NCBI RefSeq assembly: GCF_001180305.1
Contig: NZ_CVSX01000041.1
Span: 164,319-228,318 of the forward strand
Direction: 5' to 3'
Source: Prochlorococcus marinus
GTDB taxonomy: Bacteria; Cyanobacteriota; Cyanobacteriia; PCC-6307; Cyanobiaceae
DNA: 64,000 bases
In this document: piece by piece, positions 25,026 to 33,352 of the stretch
Layout of the letters: every line of letters begins with the position of its first letter
How positions within the stretch are numbered: position 1 is the stretch's first letter
The notes under the pieces: model-generated
Databases searched by the model: none
What the model was told of the DNA's origin: nothing
The model's input: the letters and a program-made list of their open reading frames with translations, nothing else
Translations under genes and position numbers: made by a program

Positions 25026-28000
25026 ATGAGTTTAAATACTTTAGTTAATTATATTTCAAACTCACAAATTACATCTGAATTAATAAAAAGAATTTCAAAA
25101 AATAAAGAATTAAATATTGTTGGTTCAAGTAGATATGCAAAATCAATAATCTTAGATAGCATCGCAAAGAAAGAAGATAAAAATATATTATTAATTTGTC
25201 CTAATATAGAAATTGCCTACAAATGGATTGGCTATTTTGAAAGTATAAATGATAAAGCAGTTTTATATTATCCACCAACTGAGCATCTACCATACGCATC
25301 AATTAATAAATCCAAAGAGATAGAATTTACTCAGCTTACTGTTTTATCCAAATTAATAAAAAAAGAGAAAAAAGGACTAAATATTGTTATATCAACAGAA
25401 AGATCACTACAACCTCATCTAATAAATAAAAACTTGTTAATTGAAAACAAGATAGATTTGCAAAAAGGCGTTCAAATTGAGATTCAAGAATTGGCAAATA
25501 AACTTACTTTGCTTGGATATACAAAGGAAAATGTAACTTATGCAGAAGGGTGTTGGAGTAGGAGAGGCGAAATAATAGATATATATCCTGTTAATAATGA
25601 GTTTCCTATAAGATTAGAATTTTTTGATAATGTAATTGAGAAAATAAGAGAATATGATCCAAATACACAAAAAACGTTCGAAAGTATAAATAATATTGAA
25701 ATAATACAAGCAGGATTTGATTTACTAATAAAAGATAAGTTAAATAAATTATCTACTAACAGTACTTTTAATTCGGCAGATATAAATAAAAATAATCTTG
25801 ATCGTTATTTAGGAATAATTGAAAAATATCCCTCAAATATATTAAATTTCATCAATAAGGACACAATTCTAGTAATTGATGAATTAGATGATTGTAAAAA
25901 ATTTTCGAACAATTGGTATCTTGATTCAGAAAGTAATTTTGATTATTGCTCAAATGAAATAAATGAAAATCTTAAAAACAATAATATTAATTTAAAGGTT
26001 AAGCCCAATTTGCATTTAAAGTTTGAGGAAATATTAAATTCAATCGGGAATTTTAATATAATAAAATTTTATGAATTTGAATCTAAAGACAATATTGATA
26101 ATAGGTTTTTATTAAACGATAAAAGATTAAATTCATACTCTAAAAATATAGGAAAGTTATCCAACGATATAAATAAAAATATAAAAAATAAAGAAAAAGT
26201 ATGGATATTATCAGCACAGCCTTTAAGAACTAGGACTTTACTTTTTGAGCACGAATGTAATGCAAACTTCTTAAACAATCCTAATGATATTGAGGAGGCA
26301 TTTAAGTCGATTAATAAATCAACTCCTTTAATTATAAAAAATAAGAACAATTATGAAATCGAAGGTTTCTATCTTCCGATATGGAAAGTTGTCCTTGTAA
26401 CGGATAAAGAATTATTTTCACAACAATCTCTTTTTAATAATGTATTCATAAGAAGAAAAAAACGAAGTACCAATTCAAATATAAATGTGAATAAAATTAG
26501 TCCAGGTGATTTTATAGTTCATAAAAATCATGGGATAGGAAAATTTTTAAAAATAGAAAAAATTAATATAACTGGAGATTCAAGAGATTATTTAGTAATT
26601 CAGTATCAAGATGGGAAGATAAGTGTTGCAGCTGATCAACTAGGTAGTGTTAACAGATATAGATCAAGTGGAAAAATAAAGCCAAAAATAAATAAATTAG
26701 GAGGGACAGAATGGGAAAGAATAAAAGATAAAAATAAGAAACAAATAAAAAAAGTTGCTATCGATATCTTAAAACTTTATGCAAAGAGAGAAAAGTTAAA
26801 GGGGCACATATACCCAGAAGATGGACCATGGCAAGATGAATTAGAGGAATCATTCCCATATCAACCGACCCCAGATCAAATTACTGCTGTAAAAGAAATA
26901 AAATCTGATATGGAAAGCGATAAGCCAATGGACAGGTTAGTTTGTGGAGATGTAGGATTTGGCAAAACAGAAGTCGCTCTTCGGGCTATTTTTAAGGCTA
27001 TTACATCAGGCAAGCAGGTAATATTATTAGCACCTACAACAATTTTAGCTCAGCAGCATTGGAGAACACTAAATAATAGATTCTCTCCTTACCCAATAAA
27101 AGTTTCATTACTAAATAGATTCAAAACCCTCAATGAGAGAAAAGAAATCTTTGAAGGATTAAAAAATAACAAAATTGATTTAGTAGTAGCAACGCATCAA
27201 ATTTTAGGGAAAGAAATAGAAATAAAAAACTTAGGACTACTTGTTATTGATGAAGAACAAAGATTTGGAGTAAGGCAGAAGGAGAAAATAAAAAAATTTA
27301 AAAATAACATTGACGTTTTAACTCTATCGGCTACACCAATTCCAAGAACTCTTTATATGAGCTTATCTGGACTAAGACAAATGAGCTTACTTAATACTCC
27401 TCCTCCATCAAGAAGATCAATAAAAACATATCTATCTGAAATAGATATGGATGTCATAAGAACTGCAATTAATAAAGAACTTGATAGGGGAGGGCAAATA
27501 TTTTATGTTCTACCTAAAATTTCTGATATTGATCAAGCTGTAAGCAAATTAGAAAATATGTTTCCCAACTTAAAATTTATTGTTGCTCATGGACAAATGA
27601 ACGAAACAGAACTTGAAAATGCAATGATTGCTTTTAATAACGGAGAAGTTGATCTCATGATATGTACAACGATAATAGAAAGTGGACTAGACATCCCTAA
27701 AGTAAACACAATAATTATTGAAGATTCCCACAAATTTGGACTTTCACAACTTTATCAACTAAGAGGAAGAGTTGGTAGAAGCGGGGTTCAAGCACATGCT
27801 TGGTTATTTTATCCAAATATAAATAAAATTAATGAAGCTGCAAAACAAAGATTAAAAGCAATAAAAGACTATTCGGAATTAGGAAGTGGATACCAACTGG
27901 CAATGAAAGATATGGAAATAAGAGGTGTAGGGAGTTTACTAGGAGAAGAACAGAGTGGAAAGGTTAATGCTATTGGATATGATTTATATATAGAGATGCT

Positions 28001-28538
28001 TCATGAGGCTATCTCAGAAATCAGTGGTCAAGAAATTCCAGAAGTTAGCGACACACAAATTGATCTCCCAATAAATGCATTTATACCAGCGACATGGATA
28101 TTAAACAGAGAAGAAAAGCTTGAAGCTTACAAATCTGCAACTGAATGCTCAAATAATAACGAATTAACTGAATTAGCCACAGACTGGGTGAATAGATATG
28201 GAACATTACCCAAACCAGTTGAGTCTCTTATTATGTTGATGAAATTAAAGTTACTTGCTAAAAAATGTGGTTTTAATAAAATAAAGCTCAAAAAACCAAA
28301 TATAGTTATAGAGACAAAATTAAAACAATCAACTTTTAAGATACTTAGAAATTCTTTATCAAGTAGTATTCAAAATAAATTTAATTTTGATCAAGGGGAA
28401 CCATTTTCGTTAATAACGATAAGGGGTTTAGGAGTTACTGAAATTCAAAATCAAATTGATCAATTAATGTTTTGGTTTGGAATATTTGTTAAAGAAATAA
28501 ACAATTTTGAAAAAGATCTTTCATTCAATAAAGAATAA
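25026..28538 (+). CDS. mfd: Transcription-repair coupling factor Mfd
   Basis: Mfd removes RNA polymerase stalled at DNA lesions and recruits UvrA. The 1170-residue protein shows a UvrB-like N-terminal region, an RNA-polymerase-interacting domain beginning SPGDFIVHKNHGIGKF (about residue 490), Walker A GDVGFGKTEVA (about 640), the DEEQ box LLVIDEEQRFGV (about 740), SATPIPRTL, and the RecG-like translocase motif LYQLRGRVGRSG. The C-terminal autoinhibitory D7 domain is present. Full length and apparently active. Confidence 0.97.
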   Translation: MSLNTLVNYISNSQITSELIKRISKNKELNIVGSSRYAKSIILDSIAKKEDKNILLICPNIEIAYKWIGYFESINDKAVLYYPPTEHLPYASINKSKEIEFTQLTVLSKLIKKEKKGLNIVISTERSLQPHLINKNLLIENKIDLQKGVQIEIQELANKLTLLGYTKENVTYAEGCWSRRGEIIDIYPVNNEFPIRLEFFDNVIEKIREYDPNTQKTFESINNIEIIQAGFDLLIKDKLNKLSTNSTFNSADINKNNLDRYLGIIEKYPSNILNFINKDTILVIDELDDCKKFSNNWYLDSESNFDYCSNEINENLKNNNINLKVKPNLHLKFEEILNSIGNFNIIKFYEFESKDNIDNRFLLNDKRLNSYSKNIGKLSNDINKNIKNKEKVWILSAQPLRTRTLLFEHECNANFLNNPNDIEEAFKSINKSTPLIIKNKNNYEIEGFYLPIWKVVLVTDKELFSQQSLFNNVFIRRKKRSTNSNINVNKISPGDFIVHKNHGIGKFLKIEKINITGDSRDYLVIQYQDGKISVAADQLGSVNRYRSSGKIKPKINKLGGTEWERIKDKNKKQIKKVAIDILKLYAKREKLKGHIYPEDGPWQDELEESFPYQPTPDQITAVKEIKSDMESDKPMDRLVCGDVGFGKTEVALRAIFKAITSGKQVILLAPTTILAQQHWRTLNNRFSPYPIKVSLLNRFKTLNERKEIFEGLKNNKIDLVVATHQILGKEIEIKNLGLLVIDEEQRFGVRQKEKIKKFKNNIDVLTLSATPIPRTLYMSLSGLRQMSLLNTPPPSRRSIKTYLSEIDMDVIRTAINKELDRGGQIFYVLPKISDIDQAVSKLENMFPNLKFIVAHGQMNETELENAMIAFNNGEVDLMICTTIIESGLDIPKVNTIIIEDSHKFGLSQLYQLRGRVGRSGVQAHAWLFYPNINKINEAAKQRLKAIKDYSELGSGYQLAMKDMEIRGVGSLLGEEQSGKVNAIGYDLYIEMLHEAISEISGQEIPEVSDTQIDLPINAFIPATWILNREEKLEAYKSATECSNNNELTELATDWVNRYGTLPKPVESLIMLMKLKLLAKKCGFNKIKLKKPNIVIETKLKQSTFKILRNSLSSSIQNKFNFDQGEPFSLITIRGLGVTEIQNQIDQLMFWFGIFVKEINNFEKDLSFNKE

Positions 28539-28610
28539 ATTATTAAATAATTAATTAAAATCCGCGAAAGATTTTAATTTCGGTTAGGGTCATAAAAATC
28601 TTTACATTTT

Positions 28611-28772
28611 ATGGGTGAATATATAGATATCGGAATTCAAAATTCTGCTTTACCCTTGACTATAATAATTTCTTCAATTTTTCTAGGAATATTTGCTCTC
28701 TTTGGAATAGAGACAGAAAATGATGACGATGATTCTGATTCTGGAAGCGGCGGTCTAATGCAACCAATTTGA
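28611..28772 (+). CDS. Small membrane protein with acidic Gly/Ser tail, 53 aa
   Basis: ATG at 28611 encodes 53 residues with one transmembrane helix (about residues 13-32, SALPLTIIISSIFLGIFAL), followed by a striking tail ETENDDDDSDSGSGGLMQPI. The pattern resembles small thylakoid proteins but I recognise no family. It ends two bases before the stop of the opposite-strand 122-residue gene. The composition supports real coding. Confidence 0.6.
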   Translation: MGEYIDIGIQNSALPLTIIISSIFLGIFALFGIETENDDDDSDSGSGGLMQPI

Positions 28773-28774
28773 AA

Positions 28775-29143
28775 TTATTTATAACTAATTTTTTTCGTTT
28801 TTCTATTAAAAATCCTTAATAATCTATTTAATGACCCTATAATTAAAATTACAGAAATAATAAATATAATAAAAATAAATATTATCAACAAAATTAAGTA
28901 AAGTTCTGAACTAAGATCAATAACTAGTGAAAATGATTTATTTAAGGTTGTTGGTAAGTTTTGTAGAAGAAGAATTTTATTCGGTATCGAATAAATTATG
29001 TAAATTAATAAGAGACTCAAAAAAAACATAGAAGCTGATTCAGTAAAAAGTCTTCTAATTGATTTTCGTCTCAAAGGGAATTTCTTTTTAAAAATATATT
29101 TATTAGATTTCTTATTTACATTTGGGATATTTAAATCTGCCAT
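28775..29143 (-). CDS. Two-span membrane protein, unknown
   Basis: The 122-residue protein begins with a basic cytoplasmic segment (KKSNKYIFKKKFPLRRKSIRRL), then has a first span near residues 37-53 and a second near 81-103. I recognise no family. It is the last gene of the minus-strand series that starts with dapB, although an 84-bp gap precedes it, so it may have its own promoter. Confidence 0.65.
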   Translation of the reverse strand: MADLNIPNVNKKSNKYIFKKKFPLRRKSIRRLFTESASMFFLSLLLIYIIYSIPNKILLLQNLPTTLNKSFSLVIDLSSELYLILLIIFIFIIFIISVILIIGSLNRLLRIFNRKTKKISYK

Positions 29144-29227
29144 AAGAAATTTAAGAACGATTAAAAGTTATTCGTAAATAAAATTACCCAATATTAACGT
29201 TTTTATATTCTATAAGCTAGAAATTCC

Positions 29228-29818
29228 TTATTTTGTATTCAATAGCTCATTTTTATCTTTATCATCTACATTATTATAGAAATAAATAAAAGTAGAAGAA
29301 AATAGAATTAAAGAAAAAATTGAGATAACAGGTGGTAGAAGTAAATTTAAAAAATTAACTTTGTTATTTAACCCAAATCTAAATTTCTTAGGAATATTTT
29401 TTAAAGCAGTAGACTTTTTTATTCTGACTTTTGATGATTCATTTAACTGGTCAAAACAATTAATAATATCTAACAACAACGAGTTTCCAATCTTTATAAC
29501 AAGTGGTTTAACGTCTAGTTTAGAGCTTTTGAGAACAACATTATGTATGTAAAGATTATCTGCTTTTATGTCAATTAAATTTGACTCATATAAAGGTATT
29601 TGACTATTAATAAGAAGGTTCGAATAAATATAAAATGCATCCATAATTGGGCCTAAGTGTTCAATTTTACCTTCAATAAGCGGTTTATCAATAATGGTTA
29701 ATTTCCATTGGGAAATTATTGATATTTGATCTTTATTTTCATTATTTGAATAATCTGGCAATCCAATTATTTCGAGACTAACTGAAGATTGATTAAATAA
29801 TAAGCTATTTTGAATCAT
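29228..29818 (-). CDS. DUF4335 cyanobacterial protein
   Basis: The 196-residue protein fits DUF4335, a cyanobacterial family commonly adjacent to DUF3038. It has a beta-rich N-terminal half (SVSLEIIGLPDYS, QISIISQWKLTIID), a helical middle (LLLDIINCFDQL), a basic linker, and one C-terminal span (LLPPVISIFSLILFSSTFIYFY). Its start is one base past the DUF3038 stop, so translation is coupled. The function is unknown; the DUF4335-DUF3038 pairing is the strongest argument for the call. Confidence 0.68.
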   Translation of the reverse strand: MIQNSLLFNQSSVSLEIIGLPDYSNNENKDQISIISQWKLTIIDKPLIEGKIEHLGPIMDAFYIYSNLLINSQIPLYESNLIDIKADNLYIHNVVLKSSKLDVKPLVIKIGNSLLLDIINCFDQLNESSKVRIKKSTALKNIPKKFRFGLNNKVNFLNLLLPPVISIFSLILFSSTFIYFYNNVDDKDKNELLNTK

Positions 29819-29819
29819 G

Positions 29820-30344
29820 TTAAAAATTTAATAAAAAATTTTTCATTTTTTGATAACCACCATTAGAAATACAAAGAGATAAGGTAAGCAAAGATATTAT
29901 AAGAATCTCATCATTTTCAGTTTGATTTATTAGCTTTTTTACTCTCATACTATTTACGTTGAACCTCTCGTTAATTAACGCTATAAATCTCTTTTTAAAA
30001 TTATCCCAAATAAGAGGATTCTTTTTAGGATCTTCTTTGGACTGAAGTATCTCTCTAATATAAGGATATAAATATCTTGACATTTCAACGGAAATTTTAA
30101 TCAGAGCGTCAAATTCCTCTAATTTAATATTGTTATTAATATAAGATTTTCTTAATGGATTATTATTTCTTAGTTTCCAAATAGTAACTTTATTTGGCAA
30201 AACATCATTTAATTTGAGTGTATTTGATAAGGCGTAAAGTGATTGTATACCATTTAAATCTATGGTCTCTAAAACTATTAATAATAAATCAAGCTTCTCT
30301 ATAGATTGTCTTGATATCTGATTTCCTTTTAATAAAACAGTAAT
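29820..30344 (-). CDS. DUF3038 cyanobacterial protein, apparent ATT or other noncanonical start
   Basis: DUF3038 is a cyanobacteria-specific family of unknown role. The core VTIWKLRNNNPLRKS and the upstream KLDLLLIVLETIDLNGIQSL match the family and lie in one open frame running from a stop at 30354-30356. The only ATG/GTG/TTG in the N-terminal part is TTG at 30200, which would cut off the homologous first helix. The first near-cognate codon is ATT at 30344, chosen here. This gives 174 residues, near the family norm. A lost ATG or a frameshift upstream are the alternatives. It is coupled to DUF4335 downstream. Confidence 0.65.
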   Translation of the reverse strand: MTVLLKGNQISRQSIEKLDLLLIVLETIDLNGIQSLYALSNTLKLNDVLPNKVTIWKLRNNNPLRKSYINNNIKLEEFDALIKISVEMSRYLYPYIREILQSKEDPKKNPLIWDNFKKRFIALINERFNVNSMRVKKLINQTENDEILIISLLTLSLCISNGGYQKMKNFLLNF

Positions 30345-30383
30345 TGTTCTTGATTACGCTGTAATTGAATTATAACAGAATTA

Positions 30384-30581
30384 CTATTGCATTTTTTTAA
30401 ATAAAAATGAATATAACTTATCAAGTTCTTCTATAGTGAGCATTCCATAACTCCATAATAAGATTGGTAATGGAGTGTTATTTCTTATTGATAATTTTAG
30501 AGCTAGTTCAATTGATGACTCATCCAAACCTATTTCATTAAGTAAATAAATTATCATAATTTCAGATATATGATTATTCAT
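30384..30581 (-). CDS. DUF2949 cyanobacterial protein
   Basis: The 65-residue protein matches the small DUF2949 family. It has a helical N-terminus, then ELALKLSIRNNTPLPILLWS and YGMLTIEELDKLYSFL, in which the PILLW-YG-LTxEELD pattern is characteristic. No function is assigned to the family. Its start is 5 bp from the stop of the UbiH-like gene on the same strand, so it belongs to the same operon. Confidence 0.75.
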   Translation of the reverse strand: MNNHISEIMIIYLLNEIGLDESSIELALKLSIRNNTPLPILLWSYGMLTIEELDKLYSFLFKKMQ

Positions 30582-30586
30582 TAGTT

Positions 30587-31741
30587 TTATTTTATTCTCG
30601 AATAAATTAGTGATTTAGTCATTTGATTTAATACTAATTTTCTTATAAAAATAAAATTATTTAAAAGTAAAAATGAAAATTTTCTAATTGGAAACAAAAA
30701 TAAGTTTCTATTTGCAAAAATTGAAATCAAAGAATCAGTTATTAGCATAGTGAAAATAATATCTAAAATTCTGCTCGAAAGATATTTAAATTTAAACAAG
30801 ATCAAATCCATTTTAGTAATAGTAAAATTTTTATTAAAAATATCAAAAATAGTATTTACGTCTCTCCAGCAACTATTTAGACCCTGACCACCAACAGGAT
30901 GAAATGTGTGAAATGCATCACCTACAAAAACTATCTTTTTAAAATTAAACAATTGAAGATTCAAGGATAATGAAATAGGAAATATATTAAATTCCCCAAT
31001 TATTTGATCAAGTTTCCAATCTTCAGGAAGGATGGTTGATAAATTATCCAATAAAAAATTTTTTTCATAATTTAATCTTTCAATAGACTTTAATGTACTG
31101 GAAGTCCAGATTACTTGATATAAATTTTTTTCTAAGGGTAATAAAGCTAATGGGCCTTCTTTTCTAAAAATTTCATAAGCACGCTTTTCACGATTACCTC
31201 TTAGAGAAACTTTAAAAGTTAAACAAGACTGATTATAAGATTTTTTTATATCAACAAAACCTAACAACTTTTTATCAAGAGAATTTGCTCCTGTAGAAAA
31301 AAATTGATAATCAAATAGTATTTTTTTATTTAATAATTTCTGTGGTGTCATAAAAAAAATATTTTCATAATTATCAATCTCTCGAAAAAAAACATTCATA
31401 AGATCAGAATGTTTAACTACCCAGCCAATATTTTTAGTTGAACTTATATCATCATCTAAATCATTGAAAGATAAATTAGTAATAGAAGAAGTTAAGCTGT
31501 CTGATATTGAAAGGGTATCAAAGCCAAATAAGTATGGTTCTAATTTTTCCCAAATTCTGAATTTACATAAGATTTTCCTTGTAGAATGAGTTATCGCATA
31601 AGTTTTATTTTTATTTATTAATTTATTTCTTGTTAATAAATCAGTTAAGAAAATATTGCAACCAAATTTTGAGAGTGCAATAGAAAGTAGCAACCCAGTT
31701 GGACCAGAACCAACAATTCTAAAATTAAGCGTATTTTTCAT
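30587..31741 (-). CDS. UbiH/Coq6-like FAD-dependent monooxygenase
   Basis: The 384-residue flavoprotein has the FAD-binding dinucleotide fold at its start (FRIVGSGPTGLLLSIALSKFG) and the second FAD motif FVGDAFHTFHPVGGQGLNSCWRD near residue 275. The central strand FKVSLRGNREKRAYEIFR is typical of aromatic-ring hydroxylases of the UbiH/VisC group. In cyanobacteria a hydroxylation step of quinone biosynthesis is a likely role, but this is inferred. It sits between a conserved membrane protein and DUF2949, all on one strand. Confidence 0.82.
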   Translation of the reverse strand: MKNTLNFRIVGSGPTGLLLSIALSKFGCNIFLTDLLTRNKLINKNKTYAITHSTRKILCKFRIWEKLEPYLFGFDTLSISDSLTSSITNLSFNDLDDDISSTKNIGWVVKHSDLMNVFFREIDNYENIFFMTPQKLLNKKILFDYQFFSTGANSLDKKLLGFVDIKKSYNQSCLTFKVSLRGNREKRAYEIFRKEGPLALLPLEKNLYQVIWTSSTLKSIERLNYEKNFLLDNLSTILPEDWKLDQIIGEFNIFPISLSLNLQLFNFKKIVFVGDAFHTFHPVGGQGLNSCWRDVNTIFDIFNKNFTITKMDLILFKFKYLSSRILDIIFTMLITDSLISIFANRNLFLFPIRKFSFLLLNNFIFIRKLVLNQMTKSLIYSRIK

Positions 31742-31758
31742 TAGAATATAAACATCAT

Positions 31759-32400
31759 CTATCTATTGATATAAATATAACAAATTTCCTCAAATGCTGG
31801 TCTTAATAAATAGGGGTATTCACCAACCCATAAATTGATATCTGGTAACCATGCATCGGTCAAATAAAAATCTCTATCAAAATTCCGGTTATTAGAAGTT
31901 AATAAACACCTTATATTAGAACCAACTCTAATTTGACTGTGCCTATTTTCCATTGGGAAACTTAACTTTTCTAAGTAACCATCTTCATCTTCTAATTCGA
32001 GTACTAACCAAGTCCTTTTATTTTCTATCAACTCTAATCGACCTTGCCTATTAGATTGTTCTCTAGAACTCTCGATCTTCTCAGTTTTGTAGATATCTGA
32101 TACATAACCATCAAAAATGGAAAAAAATTTATACTTTCTTATTTGCAAATTTTTTCTACTTGATTCAAGAATTGGACCCCAAATGATATATAAAAAGAAA
32201 GCCACACAAACCAATAACCAAAAATTATTTGTTTGGTCTCCTGTTGAACTAATAATTAATGATAGAAATCCGCCAATTGAAGAGATAATAACCCTTTGAA
32301 GGATTTTTCTTGGATTCCCCAAAGTGTATTTAAATTGACTCCCAGTACCAACAGCAGGAATAAGTTTTGAAATTTGATTTGAATTAATTGGAAATAGCAT
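31759..32400 (-). CDS. Conserved cyanobacterial membrane protein downstream of dapB
   Basis: The 213-residue protein has two adjacent hydrophobic helices (about residues 36-52 and 60-78), followed by a soluble beta-rich domain (KFFSIFDGYVSDIYKTEK, WLVLELEDEDGYLEKLSFPM) and the closing WLPDINLWVGEYPYL. Homologues occur next to dapB in picocyanobacteria and are sometimes annotated as transporter permeases, which the two-span topology does not support. Its start is 1 bp from the dapB stop. Function is unknown. Confidence 0.72.
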   Translation of the reverse strand: MLFPINSNQISKLIPAVGTGSQFKYTLGNPRKILQRVIISSIGGFLSLIISSTGDQTNNFWLLVCVAFFLYIIWGPILESSRKNLQIRKYKFFSIFDGYVSDIYKTEKIESSREQSNRQGRLELIENKRTWLVLELEDEDGYLEKLSFPMENRHSQIRVGSNIRCLLTSNNRNFDRDFYLTDAWLPDINLWVGEYPYLLRPAFEEICYIYINR

Positions 32401-32401
32401 T

Positions 32402-33250
32402 TTAAAAAATCAATTTTTCAAGTCCATAAACTAAAGATTCATAATTTCCTATTTTTTTTATAGCCTGTAAAACACCTGGCATATAAGCCTTTCTATCAAT
32501 GGTGTCATGCTTAATTGTATAAGTTTCGCCAGGAGAGCCCATAATTACTACTTGGTGGGCTAGTAATCCTGGTAATCGTATTGAATGTATATTTAATCCT
32601 GAATCTCTGAGGCCTCCTCGCACACCATTCAAAGACTCAGACTCTTTCACTAAACTCTTATTAAATTTCTTTGGATATTCTTCAATCATTTCTGCAGTTT
32701 TTATACAAGTTCCACTAGGAGAATCAGCTTTTTGATTATGATGCATCTCAATTAATTCAATATTGTCATAAAACTTTGCGGCTACGGATGCTGCCTGCTG
32801 AAGAAGAACCATTCCTACTGAAAAATTAGGAATTATTGCACAACCAATAGATGCCTTCTGAGCAAAAACAGACAAATCTTTTATTTGCGAAGGAAGAAGT
32901 CCTGTAGTTCCGACCACAGGTGAAATACCATATGCGATAGCTGATCTAGTATTTTCATATACAGAATCAGGATGAGTAAAATCAACAAGAACAGGGTTTA
33001 TGTTTTCATTTCTATAATTTTGACTAACAGAACACAAAGTTCCTTCAAAATCGTTAGAAACAAAAACATCACAATTTTTTACCTTCAATAATTCAGAAAT
33101 ATTTGAGCCATTGTTCTTTTCGTTTATGTCGATTGCTGCAACAAGTTCACAATCTGTAGAATTTAATACTGTATTCACAACTTCGCTACCCATTCTGCCT
33201 AAAGCTCCGGATACAAGTACTGGTATAGGTTTTTTAGAATTTTCAATCAT
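32402..33250 (-). CDS. dapB: 4-hydroxy-tetrahydrodipicolinate reductase
   Basis: DapB makes tetrahydrodipicolinate in the lysine and peptidoglycan pathway. The nucleotide-binding motif [13 protein letters not shown] is near residues 13-25, and the catalytic motif [20 protein letters not shown] near residues 165-185 holds the His and Lys residues of the active site. The 282-residue length is standard. It leads a minus-strand operon and is divergent from chlH over about 100 bp that contain both promoters. Confidence 0.95.
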   Translation of the reverse strand: MIENSKKPIPVLVSGALGRMGSEVVNTVLNSTDCELVAAIDINEKNNGSNISELLKVKNCDVFVSNDFEGTLCSVSQNYRNENINPVLVDFTHPDSVYENTRSAIAYGISPVVGTTGLLPSQIKDLSVFAQKASIGCAIIPNFSVGMVLLQQAASVAAKFYDNIELIEMHHNQKADSPSGTCIKTAEMIEEYPKKFNKSLVKESESLNGVRGGLRDSGLNIHSIRLPGLLAHQVVIMGSPGETYTIKHDTIDRKAYMPGVLQAIKKIGNYESLVYGLEKLIF

Positions 33251-33352
33251 TTTTTTAAAAAATTTTTTTTTAAAGGTTGTTACACGCTATTTATATTGCA
33301 CACAATAACGTCTTTTCATTCGTAGGCTGATAGAAATACTTAAAGAAAATCA

